DNA from: Lactobacillus iners DSM 13335
GTDB taxonomy: Bacteria; Bacillota; Bacilli; Lactobacillales; Lactobacillaceae
Assembly (NCBI RefSeq): GCF_000160875.1
Contig: NZ_GG700805.1
Coordinates: forward strand, 124,001-188,000
Reading direction: 5' to 3'
DNA length: 64,000 nucleotides
Numbering within the stretch: position 1 is the stretch's first letter; every line of letters starts with the position of its first letter. The position numbers and the translations under genes were made by a program. This document shows positions 37,564 through 44,904 of the stretch, piece by piece. Under the pieces are notes generated by a model. It saw only the letters and a list, made by a program, of their open reading frames with translations, was not told the DNA's origin and made no database searches.

Positions 37564-38202
37564 TTATTCTGTCGTACTATATAAAATCCCATTAATTAGC
37601 TTAATTACTTTTTCTAATTTTGCACCTCTTTCTCTATGATTGAATCCCTTAAGAATATAAGTTATCAAATTAGAAGATGTATTTAAGCAATTTAATGTAG
37701 TAATTTGTTGAAAAGGGGTAGTTATATCTTGATCACCATTTATAAGATAAATTTTCGTTTTAATCATATTGTGTTGCACCAGATATAATAAATCAATAGC
37801 ATTAGGACTTAAATAAGAAATCAACCAACTTTTTTCTGAAGAAAAAAGTTGCTGGTATTGAATACTTGAAAATCCGCTTATACAAATGATTTTTTCAAAA
37901 ATTGAAAATTGAGAAAATAAGCTACATAAATAAGCACCGTAACTTTCTCCAATTAGATAAAACTTATAATTTGGAAAATAAGACTTTAATTTTTTAAACG
38001 TGCTATACAGCCAATCAAAATCTTTTTTGCCCCCTTCACCTGTTTTTATTGGATAGTTTAATAAAATTAGGTTTTCTTTTTTTGAAAAAAAGGTGGCAAA
38101 AGGATCTTCCAAAGGTGTCTTTATTTCAAAAAAAGGTCCGCCATGTAAATAGATAATAATTTTACGTTTAGATTTAATAAAATAAGGTATACATTCTTTC
38201 AT
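37564..38202 (-). CDS. Alpha/beta hydrolase, prolyl-oligopeptidase-like, in the RiPP locus
   Basis: A 212-residue serine hydrolase. It keeps the oxyanion segment IYLHGGPF, nucleophile elbow G-E-S-Y-G (LIGESYGA), acidic residue in NGDQD and catalytic His in FNHRE. There is no signal peptide, so it acts in the cytoplasm. It is the third gene of a divergent operon with the ABC exporter, one base after the permease stop. S9/prolyl-oligopeptidase proteins remove leaders in some class III lanthipeptide systems (for example FlaP-type), so leader trimming or a self-protection role is plausible. The substrate is not shown by the sequence. The protein is short for full S9 enzymes, with no propeller domain. 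Confidence 0.7.
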   Translation of the reverse strand: MKECIPYFIKSKRKIIIYLHGGPFFEIKTPLEDPFATFFSKKENLILLNYPIKTGEGGKKDFDWLYSTFKKLKSYFPNYKFYLIGESYGAYLCSLFSQFSIFEKIICISGFSSIQYQQLFSSEKSWLISYLSPNAIDLLYLVQHNMIKTKIYLINGDQDITTPFQQITTLNCLNTSSNLITYILKGFNHRERGAKLEKVIKLINGILYSTTE

Positions 38203-38203
38203 T

Positions 38204-39004
38204 TTATCTTTCAGATAATGTTAATGGCATCCGCTTAAGGATAAATTGAGCAATTACAATCATAAAGAGTGTGATAACAATTGCAATTAAAATATCTATC
38301 CAATTGAAAATACCAAACGCAACAGTACGAATTGCCTTTAGTTGATAAGACAATGGGTTAATAGCTGACAACACCTTAATAATAAATGGTGAATGCGAAT
38401 TGAATACATATAAAGTAGGAGCAGCATATGAAATTGGAGAAAATAGAAGAGTCATAACTACATCACGCTGTTCATATGAGGAAATTCTAGTACTTAAAAT
38501 GATTCCTAATGCAGACCAAAATTCTAGTGAAATTAACAAGACTAAAAAGGATAGTAACAGGAGACCAATATTATAAATACCTCCTGTAAATCCTCCCAAA
38601 ATAAGTAAAATGCTACTTTGAAAAAGAAGGCCGATCATTGGGAAAAAGCTCATTCCAGTAATATAATGCCAAGGCTGAACACCATTAGTAAATTTAATAG
38701 CTAATAAACCATATTCTTTATCGACTGTTGAACGATACATTGCTTGAGACATTTGCGTAGTCATGAAAAATGTAAGTACACCAGTTAAAGCATATTTATT
38801 ATAAGAAATTGTTAATCCTGCATAATGAACAGCTGATAAATTTTCATTCAATGCCATAACGAGTAAACCATAAGTGATTAAAGGTTCCATTAACATAGAT
38901 AAAAGTAAGCCCTTATTATGCTTAAATGCTCGCCACTCATTGTTTGCTACTATTTTAATTGATTTCAAACCTAATGATTGATGTCTAAATTGTTTTGGAT
39001 TCAT
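38204..39004 (-). CDS. ABC-2 permease of the RiPP-locus exporter
   Basis: A 266-residue membrane protein with about six helices and the ABC-2 signature region (YEQRDVVMTLLFSPISYAAPTLY). It abuts the ATPase gene (start one base after its stop) and is followed by the hydrolase gene after one base. It probably exports the modified peptide or confers immunity. No peptidase domain is present, so leader removal would need another protein. Confidence 0.82.
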   Translation of the reverse strand: MNPKQFRHQSLGLKSIKIVANNEWRAFKHNKGLLLSMLMEPLITYGLLVMALNENLSAVHYAGLTISYNKYALTGVLTFFMTTQMSQAMYRSTVDKEYGLLAIKFTNGVQPWHYITGMSFFPMIGLLFQSSILLILGGFTGGIYNIGLLLLSFLVLLISLEFWSALGIILSTRISSYEQRDVVMTLLFSPISYAAPTLYVFNSHSPFIIKVLSAINPLSYQLKAIRTVAFGIFNWIDILIAIVITLFMIVIAQFILKRMPLTLSER

Positions 39005-39706
39005 TTATTTTCCTCTTTCTTTTAGGTATTTTTCTCTTAAACTCGTGCTATCGTTTAAAAAGTTATTTAATGAACCAAAATATTTTTGAGCATGGTCATT
39101 AATAAATAAAACTTGAGTTGCATAATCTTCTAATAACGTTAAATCGTGAGAAGATGTTAATACTAGAGCTCCTTTTTCTACTTCTTTTTTTAAATACTTA
39201 AATAAGTTTTCAGAAGTTTCAACGTCTAATCCAGTTGTCGGTTCATCTAAAATATATAATTTTGGTTTTCTAGCTATTTCTCTAGCAATTTGAACTCGTT
39301 GTTGTTGACCACCTGAAATGTGGTCTACAGCTTTATCTTTTAGACTGTATAAATCTAGGAGCTGTAAAGCCTCTTTAGCATATTTTTGAGCAGTACGTAA
39401 ATCATATCCGGCAAGTAATGGTCCTTGAATTACATTATCTAGTACATTTGTATACCAATCTATTAGTTGACTTTGTGGACTAAAACCAACGTCATTAAAC
39501 ATATTCTTTTTAGTAGATTTTAATTCCCAACTAATCTTTCCACTCAGAGGAGTATTAATTCCTATAAGTGTATTAATTAATGTAGATTTGCCAGCACCAT
39601 TAGCCCCTATTAGAGCTATAAATTCCCCCTTATTTAGTTTGAAATCTAAGTTTTTAACTACGGTTGTGTCTTTATACCCAATTGTTAAATTTGATACATC
39701 AATCAT
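39005..39706 (-). CDS. ABC ATP-binding protein of the RiPP-locus exporter
   Basis: A 233-residue ATPase. Walker A GANGAGKST (about 32), Q-loop GFSPQSQLI, signature ISGGQQQRV, Walker B KLYILDEPTTGLD. It is the first gene of the operon with the permease and hydrolase, transcribed away from the precursor gene. Its likely promoter is TTGGCT (39766-39761) with a 17-base spacer and TAATTT (39743-39738) on the minus strand. Confidence 0.88.
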   Translation of the reverse strand: MIDVSNLTIGYKDTTVVKNLDFKLNKGEFIALIGANGAGKSTLINTLIGINTPLSGKISWELKSTKKNMFNDVGFSPQSQLIDWYTNVLDNVIQGPLLAGYDLRTAQKYAKEALQLLDLYSLKDKAVDHISGGQQQRVQIAREIARKPKLYILDEPTTGLDVETSENLFKYLKKEVEKGALVLTSSHDLTLLEDYATQVLFINDHAQKYFGSLNNFLNDSTSLREKYLKERGK

Positions 39707-39733
39707 AATTACATCTCCTCTTTAATTAAAAAA

Positions 39734-39803
39734 CATAAAATTATTTTTTTATTATTAAAAAGCCAATTTTATGTTGACTTTAATTATATATTAATGCTAA
39801 TAT
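39734..39803. promoter_or_regulatory. Divergent promoters and shared inverted repeat of the RiPP locus
   Basis: On the plus strand TTGACT at 39774-39779 and TAATAT at 39798-39803 (spacer 18) should drive the precursor gene. The minus promoter is TTGGCT/TAATTT as above. A 9-bp inverted repeat (CATAAAATT at 39734, AATTTTATG at 39765) spans the minus promoter and could bind one regulator controlling both directions. No regulator gene is visible in the cluster. Confidence 0.5.
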
Positions 39804-39837
39804 TATTTCAAGCGAAAGATTAAAGGAGGATGTCTAA

Positions 39838-40080
39838 ATGATGTCACAAGAATTCAAAAAATTAATAGAACAATTACAAGATGATCCTAAAATAATTAGT
39901 AAATTTTTAGCAGATCCTGTTGCGTTTTTAGAAAAATTACATATTACTTCTGAAGAGCGTAAAGCACTTTTATCACGTGATGTTGAAGCGTTGAATGTAT
40001 TGGGTTTAAATGATTCTCAAGCTGTTGGTGCACTATCAGGAGCTCACAGTCAAAGATGTAGTACCAATAGAAGAATGTAG
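39838..40080 (+). CDS. Putative RiPP precursor peptide (LigA/Nif11-like leader, Ser/Cys/Thr-rich tail)
   Basis: An 80-residue peptide (78 if the second Met starts). Residues about 5-57 are helical and resemble the leaders of LigA-like/Nif11-type precursors (FLADPVAFLEKL, then SEERKALLSRDVEALNVLGL). The tail from residue 58 contains S60, S67, S71, S75, T76, one C74, two Gly-Ala pairs, and ends TNRRM. A promoter and AGGAGGA (39824-39830) support expression. Next come an unknown gene and a lanthipeptide-type synthetase, so this is probably its substrate, with one thioether possible at C74 and dehydrated Ser/Thr. The LigA-like reading is from memory of the family and moderately secure; modification is inferred. 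Confidence 0.7.
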   Translation: MMSQEFKKLIEQLQDDPKIISKFLADPVAFLEKLHITSEERKALLSRDVEALNVLGLNDSQAVGALSGAHSQRCSTNRRM

Positions 40081-40104
40081 TATTTAATAGAATATAAAAT
40101 TATA

Positions 40105-40413
40105 ATGAACTTCAATGAAATATATCGAGAACCAGATAGTTCGCTGACATATGCTTTAAAAAGAATAGTTTGTGAAATAAATAAAAACAACACTATTTTA
40201 ATTAAAACTCGAATTTATTATGAATATAATCTGTTTATCATAAATTCATATCGTCAGCCAAGATCAAAACGATACAGTATTTCTCAATTAGGAGAATATT
40301 TTCGTGAACATATTATTCAAACAGATAAAATAGAGTATTTGATTATTAGATATATCGATGGAATGTATTTATTAGCACAATTGGATAATGAAGAACAAGG
40401 TTTTGTGCCGTGA
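40105..40413 (+). CDS. Unknown 102-aa protein between precursor and synthetase
   Basis: A small soluble protein without membrane segments. It contains a basic middle (QPRSKRYSISQLGEYF) and an acidic C-terminus. Its stop overlaps the GTG start of the synthetase by three bases (GTGA), so the two are translated together. A ribosome binding site is weak (AAT-rich upstream). I recognise no family. A leader-recognition or partner role for the synthetase is a guess from context only. Confidence 0.6.
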   Translation: MNFNEIYREPDSSLTYALKRIVCEINKNNTILIKTRIYYEYNLFIINSYRQPRSKRYSISQLGEYFREHIIQTDKIEYLIIRYIDGMYLLAQLDNEEQGFVP

Positions 40414-41711
40414 AGAAAAGCAATTTATCTAAAAAATATTCAATTTTCTTAAATATTAATAATATAAAAAAACAAAGTTCTCAAGATATTTGGGCTTATC
40501 CAAGTTATGCACACTCTATAGTTGCTGATTATGGTTGGAAAATACATATTAGTGCAGTTGTTACCAACGCTTTAGAAATTGCAGAGAAATTTTTGAAATT
40601 AAATAAACGTTATAAATTAGATTTTAAAATTATTTCTTCGATTTCAAACTTAGAGAAACTTAACATGGGTTATTATGGTAATAGTCAGGTAGGAAAATTT
40701 ATTACAATTTATCCACCACAGGACAAAGTACTTAATACTTTAGAAATATTGTATTATTTCTTTCACAATGATATTGGAATCCCAGTTGGCTCTGATTTTT
40801 CTTATAAGTTAAGTTCAAACGTTTATTATCGATTTGGAACTTTGCTTTTAGATAGCAGAAATATAGACAAGAGAGATAAGCAATTAAAACCATTTAAAGA
40901 TGCAGAGACAATACCAGATTATACTTTGAGACATTTACATCAACTCCCCAGTAATTACTTAATACTAAAAGTATTAAAAAAGATGGGACCTACAGGTGTA
41001 TTTCTGGGCCTTGATATCAGTACTAGAAAAAAAGTCATAATTAGATATGCGACTAAGCTTTATAATTTAGAACTTAGTGGTATTGATGAGAATGATAGAC
41101 TTTTAAGTACTAGTAGTATTTTAAATATGAATGAGATAAAAAATAATTCCCACTATGAAAATATTATAGATACATTTTATGTAGATACCTCAGTGTTTCT
41201 GGTAACTGAGTATATTGATGGAAGAACTTTGGATGAGATGGCTTTAGATGGTGAATTAGATAAATTATCTAATTCACAAAAAATGCATATTTTTAATCAA
41301 ATGTATAGTTCTATAACTAATCTCAATAAATTAGGTATTATGTTTAGAGATGTTTCGTTTAATAATGTAATAATTACTCAAAATTTAGAATTAAAAATCA
41401 TAGATTTTAATTATGCAGTATCCCAATCTGGATTACCTAATTTTGGAGGAAGAAAAGTTAATCCTGCAGGAACATATGGATTTTATAATCCAGTTATTCA
41501 AATGAAGTATCATAATTCAGACAAGTATGGATTAGCTAAGTTTTTATATTTTTTATTTTATCCTAAGGCATATGTTCAATTTGTTTCTCAGATTGACATT
41601 GATACTAGTTATTCAAGGATTACAGATATTTTAAAATCTGTCACTTGTAAACCATTACCTAAGGAAGTAGATATTTTATATAACTATTTATTAGATGAAT
41701 TCATTTATTGA
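40410..41711 (+). CDS. LanKC-like lanthipeptide synthetase, lyase and kinase domains only
   Basis: A 433-residue protein. Residues about 30-170 match the phospho-Ser/Thr lyase of class III/IV synthetases: GWKIHISA (K44, H46), KFITIYP (K96) and YYRFG (R141). From about 190 a kinase domain follows: glycine-rich MGPTGVFLG, hinge TEYIDGRTL, RDVSFNN (D314, N318/N319) and IDF (D332). The beta3 Lys position is R212 (VIIRYA), with K207-K208 nearby. The normal C-terminal LanC-like cyclase domain (roughly 350 residues) is missing. It should phosphorylate and eliminate Ser/Thr to give dehydro residues, while ring formation would be spontaneous or by another protein. GTG start overlaps the preceding stop. 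Confidence 0.82.
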   Translation: MKKSNLSKKYSIFLNINNIKKQSSQDIWAYPSYAHSIVADYGWKIHISAVVTNALEIAEKFLKLNKRYKLDFKIISSISNLEKLNMGYYGNSQVGKFITIYPPQDKVLNTLEILYYFFHNDIGIPVGSDFSYKLSSNVYYRFGTLLLDSRNIDKRDKQLKPFKDAETIPDYTLRHLHQLPSNYLILKVLKKMGPTGVFLGLDISTRKKVIIRYATKLYNLELSGIDENDRLLSTSSILNMNEIKNNSHYENIIDTFYVDTSVFLVTEYIDGRTLDEMALDGELDKLSNSQKMHIFNQMYSSITNLNKLGIMFRDVSFNNVIITQNLELKIIDFNYAVSQSGLPNFGGRKVNPAGTYGFYNPVIQMKYHNSDKYGLAKFLYFLFYPKAYVQFVSQIDIDTSYSRITDILKSVTCKPLPKEVDILYNYLLDEFIY

Positions 41712-41726
41712 AAGGAGGGTTGTGGT

Positions 41727-41810
41727 ATGTCAGCAGGATATATTTATTAAGAATTGCGTCTACAAAAAGTTCGCAACAAGGCAGTTAATTACTTGCCAAC
41801 AGACGCATAA
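41727..41810 (+). pseudogene. Small ORF interrupted by TAA after the synthetase
   Basis: AAAGGAGGG lies eight bases before an ATG that opens MSAGYIY and then a TAA (41748-41750). The same frame continues ELRLQKVRNKAVNYLPTDA to a TAA at 41808-41810, directly before a strong terminator. Changing one base (TAA from CAA) would give a 27-residue peptide ending where the terminator begins. It may be a decayed second peptide gene, a short leader, or chance. The rest of 41811-42034 holds two terminators and nothing else I can support. Confidence 0.35.
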
Positions 41811-41842
41811 CAGGTGGTTATATTATATAGCCACCTGTTTTT
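41809..41842 (+). terminator. Intrinsic terminator of the RiPP biosynthetic operon
   Basis: AACAGGTGGTTATA and TATAGCCACCTGTT arms with a T-run. It ends the precursor-synthetase transcript. Confidence 0.92.
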
Positions 41843-41930
41843 ATATTCATGGATTAGTTACTTTTATTAATTATTTTGTGTCTTCATTTAAGCGACTTAT
41901 GAGTCCATTAAACCTTATTTTTGAAACAAC

Positions 41931-41962
41931 AAAAAAAGACCTGACATTGAAGGCCTTTTTTT
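41931..41962. terminator. Bidirectional intrinsic terminator
   Basis: AAAAAAAGACCT and AGGCCTTTTTTT arms. It ends the orphan EIIB gene on the minus strand and backs up the RiPP operon terminator. Confidence 0.75.
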
Positions 41963-42034
41963 GTGATGTGAGTGTAATACTATACACCTTCATTTTAAAC
42001 TTATTTAATTAAATAGTCTAAAAAATTTTTTTAT

Positions 42035-42349
42035 TTACAATATTTTTTTGATTTGCTCTAGAGTTTGATTAGCATTGAGCTGGCTGTATAGATCTATGCT
42101 GATATATCTAACTAGTATTTTATTATTTGATTTTTGTAAAATTAATTCATTAACCTGATCTCTTAGGTATGCTAGTTGCGGAGCAAGTAATAATAGGTCG
42201 GTTTTTTGCTGCTTGATTATATCGGCGATTTGTGAAGCTGTAGTCGATTCTATTGTGATTGCGTCGTCTGTTATTAGTTGCTTAATTTTTGTTACTAATA
42301 TCGATGCAGATAGACCAGTAGTACAGGCAATAGTTACCTTTTTATTCAT
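42035..42349 (-). CDS. PTS lactose/cellobiose-family EIIB component
   Basis: A 104-residue phosphocarrier. The N-terminal VTIACTTGLSASIL holds the phospho-accepting Cys9 in its P-loop, as in EIIB of the lactose/chitobiose family. No EIIA or EIIC gene is nearby. It may serve a PTS permease elsewhere. It is orphan like the mannose-type EIIA at 5420. Confidence 0.78.
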   Translation of the reverse strand: MNKKVTIACTTGLSASILVTKIKQLITDDAITIESTTASQIADIIKQQKTDLLLLAPQLAYLRDQVNELILQKSNNKILVRYISIDLYSQLNANQTLEQIKKIL

Positions 42350-42471
42350 CTTTTTCTTCTTTCATGTCTTGTAGTTATTTCAAAGTATGGATTAAAAAAT
42401 TATTGATGTCAATGTTAGTCAATGCTGTATTTGATATAATAACTTAAGAATAAAACAAAGGAATGAAGACT

Positions 42472-43134
42472 GTGAATACTCCAAAATCTTTTCAAGGCAA
42501 TATAGTTCGTTATAGTGTCTATTTAGTTATTTATTTATTTTTATATGCCTGCATTTATCAGGTAATTCATATTGCTCGTGTTAATTGGCTAATTGATATA
42601 CCTATTTTAATTTTTGTGCTCCTCGGTTTGTTTTTTTATACCAGAAGATATAATAAAGAACAACGCTATTTTGAGAAAAAGACAGAGATAACACTAGCAA
42701 GTGATTATAAATTAATTGTTGGGGCAACAATTTTGTTAATTGCTTTTCGTTTGTTGATAGCTTATTTTCAATTTAAAAAGTATGTACCTTTTACTAGGAA
42801 TCAGTTATTTTACCTGCAACATGAAAACAATGATTTGTTTTGGCTATTGATAATTTATCAAGGTTTGTTCTTGTCGGTTATGCAACAGTTTTTAGGGATT
42901 GGCTTTTTCTTTAATTACTTTTTCCGTAAGCAAACATTCTTTCATGCTATGGTAGGTATTTTAATGTCAGCCTTATTTTTTGCCTTTCTTAATCTTCAAT
43001 TTTCTTTGCTATGGTTTATTATTAATTTCGCCTTTGGCTATTTTTTGGCCTTATTTTATTTATATTCACAGTCATTTCTTTGGACTATTTATTTTGCAAT
43101 ACTAAATAGTATCTTTTGGATTATTTTGCTATAA
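42472..43134 (+). CDS. CPBP-like membrane protein with degenerate active site
   Basis: A 220-residue protein with about six to seven membrane helices and the arrangement of CPBP (Abi) putative intramembrane proteases. The usual E-E-x3-R glutamates are replaced by Gln-Gln (VMQQFLGIGFFF), and the second and third motifs (usually F-x3-H and H-x3-N/B) read SALFFAFLN and WTIYFAILNS, with no His. It may be a non-proteolytic family member. I choose GTG 42472, nine bases after AAAGGA, over the ATG at 42463. Family membership is a moderate-confidence reading. Confidence 0.55.
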   Translation: MNTPKSFQGNIVRYSVYLVIYLFLYACIYQVIHIARVNWLIDIPILIFVLLGLFFYTRRYNKEQRYFEKKTEITLASDYKLIVGATILLIAFRLLIAYFQFKKYVPFTRNQLFYLQHENNDLFWLLIIYQGLFLSVMQQFLGIGFFFNYFFRKQTFFHAMVGILMSALFFAFLNLQFSLLWFIINFAFGYFLALFYLYSQSFLWTIYFAILNSIFWIILL

Positions 43135-43163
43135 AAAAAAAGACGGCTTAGACCGTCTCTTTT
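43133..43163. terminator. Bidirectional intrinsic terminator
   Basis: GACGG and CCGTC arms flanked by A9 and CTCTTTT; ends the CPBP-like gene on plus and the tRNA transcript on minus. Confidence 0.85.
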
Positions 43164-43167
43164 CATA

Positions 43168-43238
43168 AGCGGATAGCGTGAATCGAACCCGCATCCCCAG
43201 CTTGGGAAGCTGGTATTTTACCATTAAACTATACCCGC
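43168..43238 (-). tRNA. tRNA-Gly (anticodon CCC)
   Basis: A 71-nt cloverleaf on the minus strand: acceptor GCGGGTA/TATCCGC, anticodon arm CCAGC-TTCCCAA-GCTGG giving anticodon CCC, and T-arm GCGGGTTCGATTCACGC-like. No CCA is encoded. It reads GGG codons. Confidence 0.92.
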
Positions 43239-43389
43239 TTAACAAGAGCTATTATAGCATGATATTCCCATTTTTGACAATTGATTATTTGCATCTAGGC
43301 ATGAAGATAACAATAATATATTTAAAGCAATTGCCTTTTTTGCTAAAATGTAGTCATTATGATTGGACTACGCTAAGGAGATAATATTT

Positions 43390-44409
43390 ATGAAAAAAGT
43401 TTTACTAACTGGGGATCGACCTACAGGTAAGTTGCATATTGGACATTATATTGGATCATTAAAAAATCGTGTTAAATTACAAAATTCAGGTGAATATGCC
43501 CCATATATTATGATTGCTGATACGCAAGCATTGACTGATAATGCCCGTAATCCGGAAAAAATTAAAAACAGCTTAATTCAAGTCGCATTAGACTATTTAG
43601 CTGTTGGACTAGATCCTGAGAAATCTACTATTTTTGTTCAGTCACAAATTCCAGCATTATTTGAATTGACGGCATATTTTATGGATTTGGTTACTGTTGC
43701 TAGACTGCAACGTAATCCAACTGTTAAAAATGAAATCAAACAGAAAGGATTTAACGATTCTTTGCCGATTGGTTTTTTAAATTATCCAGTTTCACAAGCT
43801 GCAGATATTACAGCCTTTAAGGCCTCTATTATTCCAGTAGGCGATGATCAAGAACCTATGCTGGAACAAACTAGAGAAATTGTTAGAACATTTAATAGTG
43901 TTTATGGTAAAGAAATCTTAGTTGAACCTAAGGGATATTTTCCTCCTAAGGGACATGGGCGGTTGCCAGGTATTGATGGAAACGCTAAGATGTCTAAATC
44001 ATTAAATAATGCGATATATTTGTCTGATGATAGTGAAACTGTCAAGAAAAAAGTAATGTCTATGTATACTGATCCTGATCATATTCACGTTCAAGATCCT
44101 GGCAAAGTGGAAGGCAATACAGTATTTACTTACTTGGATGTATTTGATCCTGATAAAGATAAAGTTGCATCATTAAAGGAACAATATCAAAAAGGTGGTT
44201 TAGGTGATGTTAAATTGAAACAATATCTTTACCAAGTAATAGAAGCTGAATTGATGCCGATAAGAGAGCGTCGTGCAAATTTTGCTCAAAATACTGCTGA
44301 AGTATATGAGATGTTGCAAGAAGGATCACGTAAAGCCAATGTAGTTGCCAATCAAACTTTAGCAGAAGTTAGAGAAGCAATTGGCCTTAACTATTTTGAC
44401 CATAAATAA
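43390..44409 (+). CDS. trpS: Tryptophanyl-tRNA synthetase
   Basis: A 339-residue class I synthetase that charges tRNA-Trp. HIGH motif at KLHIGHYIG, KMSKS at NAKMSKSLNN, and the tryptophan-binding PVSQAADITAF. The true start is the ATG at 43390 behind AAGGAG, not the one at 43363. No T-box leader is seen upstream; the space to the tRNA is about 150 bases. Confidence 0.96.
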   Translation: MKKVLLTGDRPTGKLHIGHYIGSLKNRVKLQNSGEYAPYIMIADTQALTDNARNPEKIKNSLIQVALDYLAVGLDPEKSTIFVQSQIPALFELTAYFMDLVTVARLQRNPTVKNEIKQKGFNDSLPIGFLNYPVSQAADITAFKASIIPVGDDQEPMLEQTREIVRTFNSVYGKEILVEPKGYFPPKGHGRLPGIDGNAKMSKSLNNAIYLSDDSETVKKKVMSMYTDPDHIHVQDPGKVEGNTVFTYLDVFDPDKDKVASLKEQYQKGGLGDVKLKQYLYQVIEAELMPIRERRANFAQNTAEVYEMLQEGSRKANVVANQTLAEVREAIGLNYFDHK

Positions 44410-44430
44410 TAATTTGGGAGAAATAATAAA

Positions 44431-44904
44431 ATGGTACGTGATAGAATTTCATGGCAACAATATTTTATGATGCAAGCTCTCGTAATCTCGCAACGTTCAA
44501 CGTGTGATCGTGCACTTGTAGGTAGTGTTTTAGTTAAAGATAAACGGATGATAGCAACTGGCTATAATGGTAGTGTCACTGGGGAGCCTCATTGTGATGA
44601 TGAGGGGCACTTAATGGTTGATGGACATTGTGTTAGAACTATTCATTCTGAAATGAATGCTTTAATTCAGTGTGCTAAAAATGGTATTTCTACTGAAGGG
44701 TGTGCAATTTATGTTACACATTTTCCATGCTTCAATTGTACAAAGGCGTTAGTTCAAGCAGGGATTGTAGAAGTTAATTATTATTATGATTATCGTGATA
44801 ATCCTCTAGTTATGGCCCTTTTATCTGACAAACATATCAAGGTTCAAAAAATCAATATAGATAGAAAATATCTACATAATTTAGAAAAAAGCTTAGAGAT
44901 ATGA
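44431..44904 (+). CDS. dCMP deaminase (ComEB-like)
   Basis: A 157-residue zinc deaminase with zinc ligands in TIHSEMNAL (His and proton-shuttling Glu) and FPCFNC. It converts dCMP to dUMP for thymidylate synthesis. The upstream spacing to trpS is only 21 bases; the next gene overlaps by four bases. In Bacillus the homologous comEB lies in the late competence operon, but comEA and comEC are absent here. Confidence 0.9.
   Translation: MVRDRISWQQYFMMQALVISQRSTCDRALVGSVLVKDKRMIATGYNGSVTGEPHCDDEGHLMVDGHCVRTIHSEMNALIQCAKNGISTEGCAIYVTHFPCFNCTKALVQAGIVEVNYYYDYRDNPLVMALLSDKHIKVQKINIDRKYLHNLEKSLEI

Noticed and set aside
41748..41750. Recoded stop codon in MSAGYIY
   Set aside because: TAA is not known to be recoded in such bacteria, and no SECIS-like or slippery context is seen; a nonsense change or chance is more likely.
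41695..42012. A 105-codon frame after the synthetase
   Set aside because: It runs through the two terminators and the broken small ORF, and its start overlaps the synthetase end in another frame. There is no supporting composition or binding site.
43239..43389. T-box leader upstream of trpS
   Set aside because: The 150-base gap to the tRNA has no specifier stem or T-box consensus AGGGTGGNACCGCG and no terminator pair.
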